Of a stretch of DNA of 8,319 bases, positions 1 through 8,100 are shown piece by piece (within the stretch, counting starts at the first letter, position 1; each line of letters starts with the position of its first letter). The notes beneath the pieces are model-generated. The model was not told the DNA's origin, made no database searches, and worked only from the letters and a program-made list of their open reading frames with translations. Both the position numbers and the translations under genes were made by a program. Origin of the DNA: Comamonadaceae bacterium (lineage in GTDB: Bacteria; Pseudomonadota; Gammaproteobacteria; Burkholderiales; Burkholderiaceae_C); contig CANGOY010000074.1 in NCBI GenBank assembly GCA_947455585.1, positions 1 to 8,319 of the forward strand. The letters run 5' to 3'.

Positions 1-482
1 ACAGTGCGCTCATTCAGAGCGGGAGCGTCTACAGGCGGTACGCATGGGCCAGTGGCGTGTGCACGTAGCACTTCGGCAAACTCGGGCCATGCGTCGTGTG
101 CACCTATGCAGAGGGTCAGCATCATGCGAGCATCGCGGTCGTGTGAGGTGTGGGCGCTTGAGCTGGTTTCAGCGCTCGGGCCAACGCGAGTCTTCGAGGT
201 CGTGTAGAGCGCAAACCGCAAACGATGCACGCCGGGCAACAAGCCCCAGCAGTGCTCAGCCAGTTGTTGGGCGAGAGGTAACAGTTCGGGGAGTGATGCA
301 GCGGCACTCAGCAGTGCATCCGCTTGTACGGGCTGAACCGCGTGCGCCACCACGTGCAAGTGCGTAGGTCGTGCGCTATCCGTTGCCCAGCTGTGCCACA
401 GACGTAGAAAAGCCAGCTCGTCAAAGCTGGCTTGGGTGTGGCACCAGCTGCTGCAGCCGTGCCATGCGTTCTCGCTGACCAC
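1..482 (-). CDS. MnmC-like tRNA modification protein, N-terminal part (partial), degenerate methyltransferase domain
   Basis: An open frame of 160 codons runs leftward off the window edge. From memory of the family, residues 41-90 follow the MnmC methyltransferase domain (DUF752): LH at 41-42, an ADALL segment near 54-58, PELLPLAQQL at 65-74, and LLPGVHRLRF at 81-90; LTLCIG at 122-127 fits the next strand. MnmC is bifunctional in tRNA wobble-uridine modification: an FAD domain removes carboxymethyl from cmnm5(s2)U34 and the methyltransferase domain methylates the product to mnm5(s2)U34. Here the stretch that should read ETGFGLGLNF is TQASFDELAF (16-25), with no glycines, and the acidic residue after the IG strand is missing, so methyl transfer looks lost. 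The start is the only plausible one, a GTG without a clear ribosome binding site, 26 bases after the yggX stop; the usual 40 or so leading residues are absent. The FAD half, if present, lies outside the window. It could instead be a decaying gene. Confidence 0.6.
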   Translation of the reverse strand, partial: MVSENAWHGCSSWCHTQASFDELAFLRLWHSWATDSARPTHLHVVAHAVQPVQADALLSAAASLPELLPLAQQLAEHCWGLLPGVHRLRFALYTTSKTRVGPSAETSSSAHTSHDRDARMMLTLCIGAHDAWPEFAEVLRAHATGPCVPPVDAPALNERT

Positions 483-508
483 GCAGGGTTGCGTTGAATG
501 ACGTGTGA

Positions 509-781
509 TTAAGCGCTGGGTGGCACGTAGCCTTGCACGGCGTCAGCGCCTTCGCCAAAGAAATGTTTTTCCATTTGGCGCTTCAGGTATTCACGGGCGC
601 GCAGGTCGGCCAAGTTCAAACGGTTTTCGTTGACCAACATGGTTTGTTGCTTGATCCAATCGGCCCAAGCTTGTTTGCTGACGCTTTCCCAAATGCGCTT
701 GCCCAACTCGCCTGGGTACGGTGGCAAATCGAGGCCCTCTGCTTCGGTGCCGAGTTTGATGCATTGAACGGTGCGTGACAT
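509..781 (-). CDS. yggX: Oxidative damage protection protein YggX (Fe(2+)-trafficking family)
   Basis: This 90-residue protein is the usual length for YggX and keeps its landmarks: the MSRTVQC start with Cys7, the PYPGELGKRI block (21-30), a SKQAWADW helix (35-42), the KQQTMLVNE segment (44-52), and a C-terminal GYVPPS motif. YggX is a small cytosolic protein known from E. coli and Salmonella to protect labile iron-sulfur clusters from oxidative damage; a direct iron-carrier role is debated. An AGAAG ribosome binding site sits 8 bases before the ATG. It lies 53 bases after the dioxygenase-rhodanese fusion and just before the MnmC-like frame, all on the same strand, which suggests co-transcription. 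A thiol-oxidising iron enzyme next to an Fe-S protector makes functional sense, but that link is inference. Confidence 0.96.
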   Translation of the reverse strand: MSRTVQCIKLGTEAEGLDLPPYPGELGKRIWESVSKQAWADWIKQQTMLVNENRLNLADLRAREYLKRQMEKHFFGEGADAVQGYVPPSA

Positions 782-834
782 GTGATGTGCTTCTATGAAT
801 ATGGGTTGAAACTAAGGCAAGACTGTAGCAATGT

Positions 835-3027
835 TTAGATGACCTTGAAATGGTGTGTGCCATCGCGTGCGAGCTGTTCGACCAAACCAAATTCCCAGTC
901 GAGGTAGCCCTGCATGGCTTCTACGGGGTTGTTGGTGCCCTCGTAGGGGCGGCGGTAACGGTCCACGCGCTCCACGGCCATTTGGTGGTCGCCGGTTTGC
1001 AGCTTGCCACCTGCGGCCAGCCAAGCGGCGTTGCCGCCTTCGAGCCACACCACGTCTACGCCTGCTTTGACAGCGGCTTGCACATCGGCCAAGGCAAAGC
1101 GCGACACATGGCCGTTTTGACAAGTCACCACATAGCGGTAGCCCTTGTGGGCGGCAGCCAGTGAGTCTTTGAGCTGCGTGCGCAGCACCCACCATGCGCT
1201 GTGGATGTGGCCTTGGATGTATTGGGCGCTGGTGCTGAAGTCCAGCACCACAGTGTGACTGTTGCGGTCGGCCAACCAGGCTTTGACTTGGGCTGCATCG
1301 ACAGCGGGTACTTTGCCTTGCGGCTCGGGCAATGACAAAGGTGGCACATCGGTGTGTGTGAAGTCTTCTGCGGTGAGCCCTGCCACCACATACACCTCCC
1401 AGCCCATTTGTGCGAGCCACGAGGCGCTCATGTGGGCGCGTGTACCGTCGGTGTCGCACAGCACGATGCGTGCGCCGCGCACGGCGGCTTGGTGGTCGGT
1501 CTCTTGCACCAATTGGCCGCCGGGGGCGCTGCGTGCACCGGCCACATGGCCTGCTGCATATTCTTGAGGGGTGCGCACATCAAAGAAATAGGTGGTGCGC
1601 GTGTGGTCGGCCAGCCATGTGTTGAGCTCGTCCAAGCGCACGCGTTTCACGCCGGCGCGCATGGCCACGGCAAACGCGCTGGCGGCGGCTTTGGTGCGGG
1701 TGGCATCGTCCACTTCTGGGAAATGTTCTTTCGCACCTTTGACCAATTCTTGGCCTGCCAAAGTCCAACCAATCGTGCCATTGCGCAGCGCGCTCACGGG
1801 GTTGGGAATGCCCGAGTTGATGAGCGACTGCGTGCCAATGATGCTGCGCGTGCGACCCGCACAGTTGACGATGATGCGTGTGGTCGCGCTGGGCGCGAGG
1901 GCACGCGCACGTAACACCAGCTCGGCCCCAGGCACGCTGACGCCACTGGGAATACTCATGGTTTGGTACTCGTCAAAACGACGTGCGTCCATCACCACCA
2001 CATCGGCTTTTGAATCAATCAGGGCTTTGACTTCTTGGGCCGAGAGCGAAGGTGTGTGGCGCTTGGACTCGACCAATTCACCAAACGATTTGCTGGGCAC
2101 GTTGACATCGCGGAACACTTCGCCGCCCGCGTCTTGCCAGCCTTGTAGGCCACCGCTGAGCAAGTGCACATTTGTGTAGCCCATGCGCTTCAAGGTGCGG
2201 GCAGCGGGCAGGGCGAGGTCATCGCCATTGAATGCCGTGCCGTACACCACGATGAAGGTGTCGAGGCGAGGGATGCGCGTCCACGCGTCGGCTTCGATGC
2301 GGCCCAGTGGCAGGTTGGCGGCGAACAGCGGGTGGCATTGGGCGAAGGGGTCTTCCTCGCGCACGTCGAGGATGGCGATTTCTTGGCGTTGCAACAGGGT
2401 TTCGCGAATGCGGGCGTAGGGCGCGGACGGAAACTCACTTGGCGCTTCTGCCTTGGCATTGCTGTAGCCAGAAATGAAATCTTTCACCGTGCCGTCTTCG
2501 TGGAAGACATGGCGGCTGACCTTGCCAATGTTGGCGCCGTACACATGGATGCTGATGGACGTTTGGTTGGCGTGAGCATTCCACACACGGTGCACATCGC
2601 CAATCGTGGGCGACACGGCTTCGACGTCGCCTGCTTCAAGGCGGCTTTGTTCTCCGTTGGGCTGCCACTGACCTTGTGGTGTTTTAGCAAAGTGCTGGCA
2701 CAGCTCAGCGCCGCGCAGCATGCCAATCATGCCCCACACCGTGTGGTCGTGGATGGGCGTGGCTTGGCCTGGGCCCCACACAAAGCTCACCACCGAAAAA
2801 CGGTCATCGGGGTCGGTGTAAAGCAAAAACTGTTGGTATCGCTCGGGGTTGGGCTGGGCGTATTCGGTGGGCAGCCAATCGTCGTGGGCCACCAACTCGG
2901 CCAACAGGGGTTTGCCACTCGCCAAAATGGCAACTTCGTCGGTGGTGCTTTTGAGCAGGGCGTCGAGTTGGGTGACGAAGTTGTGAAGGCGGGGCGTGTC
3001 TGTGAGCTGGGGTGTACGTAGGGTCAT
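835..3027 (-). CDS. Thiol dioxygenase (3-mercaptopropionate/cysteine dioxygenase type) fused to four rhodanese domains
   Basis: Residues 1-190 form a cupin thiol dioxygenase. The iron ligands are visible as H93 and H95 (in PIHDHTVWG) and H146 (in GDVHRVWN), and the S159-H161-Y163 triad (SISIHVY) is intact. The residue matching the carboxylate-binding Arg60 of mammalian cysteine dioxygenase is Gln66 (RYQQF), the Gln type that studies of bacterial homologues link to 3-mercaptopropionate rather than cysteine; the Cys of the Cys-Tyr crosslink is absent. Four rhodanese-like domains follow, at about 200-305, 325-430, 460-560 and 572-680. Catalytic-loop cysteines are C389 (CAGRTRS), C524 (CDTDGTR) and C636 (CQNGHVS); the first domain has G263 at that position (VVYGTAFNG) and is probably structural. 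A 50-residue tail has no domain I recognise. The expected chemistry is oxidation of a thiol to its sulfinate plus sulfane-sulfur transfer in the cytosol. A GAGA ribosome binding site lies close before the ATG. Exact substrate is unproven. Confidence 0.93.
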   Translation of the reverse strand: MTLRTPQLTDTPRLHNFVTQLDALLKSTTDEVAILASGKPLLAELVAHDDWLPTEYAQPNPERYQQFLLYTDPDDRFSVVSFVWGPGQATPIHDHTVWGMIGMLRGAELCQHFAKTPQGQWQPNGEQSRLEAGDVEAVSPTIGDVHRVWNAHANQTSISIHVYGANIGKVSRHVFHEDGTVKDFISGYSNAKAEAPSEFPSAPYARIRETLLQRQEIAILDVREEDPFAQCHPLFAANLPLGRIEADAWTRIPRLDTFIVVYGTAFNGDDLALPAARTLKRMGYTNVHLLSGGLQGWQDAGGEVFRDVNVPSKSFGELVESKRHTPSLSAQEVKALIDSKADVVVMDARRFDEYQTMSIPSGVSVPGAELVLRARALAPSATTRIIVNCAGRTRSIIGTQSLINSGIPNPVSALRNGTIGWTLAGQELVKGAKEHFPEVDDATRTKAAASAFAVAMRAGVKRVRLDELNTWLADHTRTTYFFDVRTPQEYAAGHVAGARSAPGGQLVQETDHQAAVRGARIVLCDTDGTRAHMSASWLAQMGWEVYVVAGLTAEDFTHTDVPPLSLPEPQGKVPAVDAAQVKAWLADRNSHTVVLDFSTSAQYIQGHIHSAWWVLRTQLKDSLAAAHKGYRYVVTCQNGHVSRFALADVQAAVKAGVDVVWLEGGNAAWLAAGGKLQTGDHQMAVERVDRYRRPYEGTNNPVEAMQGYLDWEFGLVEQLARDGTHHFKVI

Positions 3028-3102
3028 GGCTTGTCTCTGGTTTTTTGGCGCTTAGGCCATTACCAACATTGTTTCACAGCGACAATCGAAATCAGTCCCT
3101 TT

Positions 3103-3107
3103 GGAGA
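3103..3107 (+). promoter_or_regulatory. Ribosome binding site that sets the dsbB start
   Basis: GGAGA lies five bases before the GTG at 3113. This spacing supports GTG 3113 and argues against the in-frame TTG at 3101, which would place the site inside the coding region and has no comparable site upstream. Confidence 0.7.
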
Positions 3108-3112
3108 TACTT

Positions 3113-3646
3113 GTGCGCGTAAAACTTTTGAATAACCCCCGTCGCGTTTGGCTTGGCATTGCGCTGGCCTGTCTTGGTATGTTGTCGTTCGGCATGTATT
3201 TGCAACACGTGGTGGGCCTAGAGCCTTGCCCCATGTGCATCGTGCAGCGTTACGCCATGGTGTTGATGGCATTGGTGGCTTTGCTTGGCGCTTTTGTATC
3301 CAGCCGCATTCCCACTTTGATGGTGGGCGGAGCTGTGGTGTTGCTGGCCGAAGGTGGCGCATATGTGGCGGCCCGCCAAAGCATGTTGCAGTGGAACCCG
3401 CCTGAGGCCGTGTCGTGCGGCCGCGACTTTTACGGAATGATTGAAACCTTCCCGCTCAAGCAAGCCATCCCCATGATTTTCAAAGGCAGTGGCGACTGTT
3501 CAAAAGTCGATTGGACGTTCTTGGGTGGCTCGATTGCCAACTGGTCGTTTGTAGCCTTTGTGGTCATCGGCACCTTGGCCCTGGTCACCACGCTGCGCGT
3601 GTTGCGCCCGCAGTCGATGGCTGTTCAGGCCAGCAGCGAGGCCTAA
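3113..3646 (+). CDS. dsbB: Disulfide bond formation protein DsbB
   Basis: This is a 177-residue inner-membrane protein of usual DsbB length. DsbB reoxidises periplasmic DsbA and passes the electrons to ubiquinone or menaquinone. The first redox pair is C39-P-M-C42 in the first periplasmic loop, followed by R47, the match of the quinone-contacting Arg48 of E. coli. The second pair is C102 and C129 in the longer second loop. Four hydrophobic segments are visible, at about 13-31, 46-62, 67-86 and 143-163. There is no ATG before the first membrane segment; GTG 3113 is chosen because GGAGA lies five bases upstream. It diverges from the thiol dioxygenase-rhodanese gene across 85 bases and converges on argA, so it is probably transcribed alone. 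Its partner dsbA is not in the window. Confidence 0.95.
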   Translation: MRVKLLNNPRRVWLGIALACLGMLSFGMYLQHVVGLEPCPMCIVQRYAMVLMALVALLGAFVSSRIPTLMVGGAVVLLAEGGAYVAARQSMLQWNPPEAVSCGRDFYGMIETFPLKQAIPMIFKGSGDCSKVDWTFLGGSIANWSFVAFVVIGTLALVTTLRVLRPQSMAVQASSEA

Positions 3647-3657
3647 AGCCTCGACGC

Positions 3658-3688
3658 AAAAAAGAAACGGAGCTTGTGAGCCCCGTTT
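3658..3688 (-). terminator. Intrinsic terminator of argA, possibly bidirectional
   Basis: AAACGG (3665-3670) and CCGTTT (3683-3688) form the outer stem, with GCT/AGC inside and a TGTG loop. The inner A3671/C3682 pair is a mismatch in the plus-strand RNA but becomes a G-U wobble in the minus-strand RNA, giving a continuous ten-pair stem. On the minus strand the hairpin is followed by a run of six U (complement of 3658-3663). It begins four bases after the argA stop. For dsbB, ending at 3646, the plus-strand version has only a weak tail (GTCTTT), so termination there is likely less efficient. Confidence 0.75.
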
Positions 3689-3692
3689 GTCT

Positions 3693-5039
3693 TTACAGCT
3701 TTTTCACCAACACCAAGCTCCTGCGGTCGGTGTTGTATTTGCGCTTGCGTGCTTCGGGCAGCCAGTCGGGGTCGACCTGCACAAAGCCGCGTTTCAAGAA
3801 CCAGTGCTTGGTGCGCGTGGTCAACACAAAAATGCTCTTGAGGCCTTTGTTACGGGCGCGGTGTTCGATGCGCTTGAGCACCTTTTCGCCGTCGCCTTGG
3901 CCTTGTGATTGAGGCGACACAGTCAGTGCGGCCATTTCGCCCGTTTGGGCTTCGGGGTAGGGGTAGAGGGCCGCACAGGCAAAGATGACGCCGTCATGCT
4001 CGATGACGGTGTATTGGCCCGCATCACGTTCAATCTCGTTGCGGTCACGCTTGACCAGCGTGCCGTCGTTCTCGAACGGCTCAATCAGTTGCAAGATGCC
4101 GCCCACGTCTTCGTGTGTGGCTTCGCGCAGTTCTTCCAGTTTTTCGTCCACCACCATGGTGCCGATGCCGTCGTGCATGTACACCTCCAGCAGCAACGAG
4201 CCATCCACCGCAAACGGCAGGATGTGGCTACGCTCCACGCCCGTCTCGCAAGCCTTCACGCAATGCTGCAAGTAAAACGCAATGTCCGATGGGTTGGTGG
4301 TGTGGGGCAGGGTGGCCAGCAGCTTTTTGGCGGCGTCCAACGGCAGCTCGGTGTCGATGGGGTTGTCTTCGCTGGCGGGCTCTGCGGGGTTGATGCGGAT
4401 GCCCGGTGTCTCGGTGACAAAAATCAGCTTGTCGGCTTGTAGCGCAGTCGCCACTGACGTGGCCACTTCTTCCATGGTCAAGTTAAACGCTTCGCCGGTG
4501 GGGGAGAAGCCAAAGGGCGAAAGCAACACCATCGAGCCCGCAGCCAAGGTTTGGGTGATGCCCGCCACGTCTACCTTACGCACCAGGCCTGAGTGTTGAA
4601 AGTCCACCCCGTCCAAGATGCCCACGGGGCGTGCCGTGATGAAGTTGCCAGAAATCACGCGCACCGTCGCACCGGCCATGGGCGTGTTGGGCAGGGCTTG
4701 GCTGAAGGCGGCTTCAATCTCGTAGCGCAACTGACCTGCGGCTTCTTGCGCGCAGTCGAGGGCCACGCTGTCTGTGATGCGCATACCGTGTGAGTAATGG
4801 GGCACATGGCCTTTGGCGGCCAGCTGTTCGTTCACCTGTGGGCGAAAGCCGTGCACCATCACAATGCGCACGCCCATGCTTTGGATGAGCGCCAAGTCTT
4901 GTGCCAAGTTGGGCAGCTTGCCCGCTTCAATGGCCTCGCCCGCGATACCGACCACAAAGGTCTTGCCGCGATGCATGTGAATGTAGGGCGCGACCGAACG
5001 GAACCAGGGCACAAAGGTGAAGTCAAAAACGGCGGACAT
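3693..5039 (-). CDS. argA: Amino-acid N-acetyltransferase (N-acetylglutamate synthase) ArgA
   Basis: This 448-residue protein has the length and two-domain order of classical ArgA. It transfers acetyl from acetyl-CoA to glutamate, the first step of arginine synthesis, in the cytosol. Residues 20-295 form an amino-acid-kinase fold (GKTFVVGIAGEA near 25-36, MVHGFRPQVNEQL at 61-73, LLSPFGFSPTGE at 172-183) that in this family binds arginine for feedback inhibition. Residues 304-448 form the GNAT acetyltransferase domain, with the acetyl-CoA loop QSQGQGDG at 377-384 and KHWFLKRGF at 411-419. The frame stays open upstream to an ATG at 5213, but those 58 codons show no family similarity and overlap the hrpA N-terminus, so the MSAVFDF start at 5039 is chosen although it has no strong ribosome binding site. 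The gene is single, divergent from hrpA, and ends in a terminator. Confidence 0.95.
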   Translation of the reverse strand: MSAVFDFTFVPWFRSVAPYIHMHRGKTFVVGIAGEAIEAGKLPNLAQDLALIQSMGVRIVMVHGFRPQVNEQLAAKGHVPHYSHGMRITDSVALDCAQEAAGQLRYEIEAAFSQALPNTPMAGATVRVISGNFITARPVGILDGVDFQHSGLVRKVDVAGITQTLAAGSMVLLSPFGFSPTGEAFNLTMEEVATSVATALQADKLIFVTETPGIRINPAEPASEDNPIDTELPLDAAKKLLATLPHTTNPSDIAFYLQHCVKACETGVERSHILPFAVDGSLLLEVYMHDGIGTMVVDEKLEELREATHEDVGGILQLIEPFENDGTLVKRDRNEIERDAGQYTVIEHDGVIFACAALYPYPEAQTGEMAALTVSPQSQGQGDGEKVLKRIEHRARNKGLKSIFVLTTRTKHWFLKRGFVQVDPDWLPEARKRKYNTDRRSLVLVKKL

Positions 5040-5094
5040 ATTGCTGGTTTGTGGCGAGTAAAGGGTTGAGCGTTCTCGGTATGAGCCGGACGGG

Positions 5095-5100
5095 GATAAT
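5095..5100 (+). promoter_or_regulatory. Possible -10 element for hrpA
   Basis: GATAAT matches the sigma70 -10 consensus at five of six positions and lies 22 bases before the proposed hrpA start codon. The best-placed -35 candidate, TTCTCG at 5073-5078 with a 16-base spacer, is poor, and TTGAGC at 5066-5071 is too far away. I could not find a convincing matching promoter for argA on the other strand. Confidence 0.3.
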
Positions 5101-5121
5101 TGCGGATTGTCTATCAAGTTA

Positions 5122-8100
5122 GTGCCTGTTTTGTCCACGTCCGTTCCCTTCCAGATTGAATTTCCAGAATCGTTGCCCGTCTCGGCCAGGCGAGAGGAAA
5201 TCATGGCTGCCATGCAAGCGCATCAGGTCATCATCGTGTGCGGCGAAACGGGCTCGGGTAAAACCACGCAGCTGCCCAAAATGGCGCTGGCCTTGGGCCG
5301 AGGCCAAGGGCGCGAATTGGGGCCTAACCCCAAGCCTGGTCAGCGCAAACAAATCATCGGTCACACCCAACCCCGCCGCATTGCCGCGAGCTCGGTGGCT
5401 AAGCGCATTGCCGAAGAGCTCAAAACCCCGCTGGGCGATGTGGTGGGCTTCAAGGTGCGCTTCCAAGACCGCCTGAGCAAAGACGCGTCGGTCAAGCTCA
5501 TGACCGACGGTATTTTGTTGGCCGAGACACAAAACGACCCACTGCTCAAAGCCTACGACACCATCATCATTGACGAGGCCCACGAGCGCAGCCTGAACAT
5601 TGACTTTCTGCTGGGCTACTTACGCGAGATTTTGCCGCGCAGGCCCGACCTGAAAATCATCGTCACCTCGGCCACGATTGATGCGGACCGCTTTGCACAA
5701 CACTTTGCGTCAGCCAAAGGGCCAGCGCCGGTACTGATGGTGTCGGGTCGCACCTTCCCCGTGGAAATGCGCTACCGCCCGTTTGAAGAAAAGCGCGACT
5801 ACGACCTGAACAACGCCATTGCCGACGGCGTGGACGAGCTGTGGAGCAACCCTTCTCAGCAGGGCGATATCTTGGTGTTCTTGCCGGGCGAGCGCGAAAT
5901 TCGCGAAGCGGCAGACCACTTGCGTGCCCACCTGAGCCACAGCCCCGTCATGCGCAGCGCCGAGGTGCTGCCCTTGTTTGCTCGCCTCTCCACCGCTGAG
6001 CAAGACCGTGTGTTTGACACACGCGGTGGACGCCGCATCGTGCTGGCCACCAACGTGGCCGAAACTTCGCTCACTGTGCCTGGCATTCGCTATGTGATTG
6101 ATGCAGGCACCGCTCGTGTCAAGCGCTACAGCTGGCGCAGCAAGGTGGAGCAGTTGATGGTGGAGCCCATCAGCCAAGCCGCGGCCAACCAACGCGCAGG
6201 CCGCTGTGGCCGTGTGGCCAACGGTATTTGCATCCGTTTGTATGACGAGGTGGATTTCAACGGGCGAACCAAATTTACCGACCCCGAAATTTTGCGTTCA
6301 TCGTTGGCCGGTGTGATTTTGCGCATGAAGTCTCTGCACCTCGGCAACGTGGAGCAGTTTCCGTTTCTCGAAGCGCCGCGCCCCAAAGCGATTGCCGATG
6401 GCTACCAACTGCTGAGCGAGCTGGGTGCAGTGGATGACGACAACGAACTCACGCCCATGGGGGGCGAACTGTCGCGCCTGCCACTCGACCCCCGCGTGGG
6501 CCGCATGATTTTGGAAGCGCGTGACCGCAACGCTTTGGACGAAGTGCTCATCATTGCCTCGGCCCTGAGCGTGCAAGATGTGCGCGACCGCCCGATGGAA
6601 GCGCAAGCTGCGGCCGACCAAGCACACGCCAAGTTTGACGACGACCGAAGCGAGTTCAGCGGCTACCTCAATCTGTGGAAGTGGCTTGAGAACTCACGCG
6701 GTGGCAAACCTCATGTGCCAGCCAGCATGAAGCAGCAAATTGCCATCAAGCAGCCGCAAAGCAAGCAGGGCGCGGTGAAGGTGGGAACGACCGGCATGCC
6801 CACCGAACACAAGCTAAGCAACCGCCAATACGAAGCGCTGCTGCGCCAAAACTTCATCAACGTGCGCCGTGTGCGCGAATGGCGCGACACGCACACCCAG
6901 CTGCTGACGGTGGTGACAGAGCACAAATGGCGCATCAACACCTTGCCTGCCAGCTACGACCAACTTCACTTGTCGATGTTGGCAGGTTTGCTGGGCAACG
7001 TGGGCTGCAAGCTCGAAGATGACGAGGCGTATTTGGGCGCACGGGGCATCAAGTTTTACCGCCACCCCGGCGCGCATTTGCGCAAGAAGCCGGGCCGCTG
7101 GATTGTGGTTGCCGAGCTGGTGGAAACCACGCGTTTGTTTGGCCGAGGCATTGCCGCGATGGAGCCACAGTGGCTAGAGCAGGTGGGCGGCCATCTGCTG
7201 AAAAAACAATTACTCGACCCGCATTGGGAAAAGAAAGCGGGCGAAGTCAAAGCGCTAGAGCGTGCGACGCTGTATGGCTTGGTGGTCTACAACGGCCGCC
7301 GCGTCAGTTACAGCAAAGTCGACATGGTGGGCGCGCGCGAAATTTTCATTCGCGAAGCACTGGTGGCGGGCGAGCTAGACACCAAGCTGCAATTCCTCGC
7401 GGCCAACCAAAAGCTGATTGCGCAAGTGGAAGAGCTAGAACATAAATCGCGCCGCCAAGACGTGTTGGTGGACGATGCACTCATCTACGCTTTTTACGAC
7501 CAGCAGCTGCCCACCGATGTGTGTAGCTTGGTCACGCTGGAGCATTGGTATCGCGAAGAAGTGAAGCGCCAACCTAAGCTGTTGTGCTTGAGTCGTGAAG
7601 AGCTGATGCGCCACCAAGCGGCAGGCATCACCACACAAGCATTCCCAAAAACATTACGCATGGGTGGCGTGGACTGTTCGGCTGACTATTTGCATGAGCC
7701 TGGTGACGCCAAAGACGGCCTGACTGTGACCGTGCCTTTGTTTGTGTTGAACCAAGTCGGCGAAGAACGTGCCGAGTGGTTGGTGCCGGGCATGTTGAAC
7801 CAAAAAATTCACGCCTTGCTCAAAACATTGCACCAGCGGCCTCGCTCGCGCCTAGTGCCGCTGCCTGAGAGTGCGGCACGATTGACCGAGGCTTTGTCGG
7901 CAGACACGGTGTTTGGCTCTGGCCCTTTGGTGGATGCTTTGCTCAAGCTGGTGCGTGATGCCACGCAAGTGGATGTGAAACGTGCGGACTTTAAGGTGGA
8001 CATGTTGGCGCCGCATTTGTTCATGAACTTCCGTGTGGTGGATGAGCATGGGCGGCAGTTGGGGCATGGGCGCAATCTTGGTGCTTTGAAGGCTGAGTTG

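Noticed and set aside
44..367. 107-codon plus-strand frame at the left edge
   Set aside because: It opposes the MnmC-like frame, whose conserved blocks support the minus strand; the plus frame is Arg/Ala-rich without a domain.
812..1459. 215-codon minus-strand frame overlapping the rhodanese domains
   Set aside because: It is out of frame with the real gene, rich in Arg/His/Pro as shadow frames are, and has no family features.
2164..3021. 285-codon plus-strand open frame opposite the thiol dioxygenase domain
   Set aside because: It lies antisense to a gene with clear catalytic residues, has no recognisable domain, and is explained by high-GC codon bias on the other strand.
3101..3112. TTG start for dsbB four codons upstream
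   Set aside because: GGAGA lies right after this TTG and at the correct distance from GTG 3113, so the later start is better.
3028..3112. Divergent promoters between the dioxygenase fusion and dsbB
   Set aside because: Several weak -35/-10 pairs can be drawn, but none has a good match at both elements with correct spacing.
3909..4442. 177-codon plus-strand frame opposite the argA acetyltransferase region
   Set aside because: Antisense shadow of argA, with no start signal or domain.
5040..5213. 58-codon N-terminal extension of argA to the ATG at 5213
   Set aside because: The extension has no ArgA similarity and overlaps the conserved hrpA N-terminus on the other strand; the MSAVFDF start fits the family.
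5119..6192. Minus-strand frames of 154 and 160 codons opposite hrpA
   Set aside because: They oppose the conserved helicase motifs of hrpA, have no ribosome binding sites and resemble no family.
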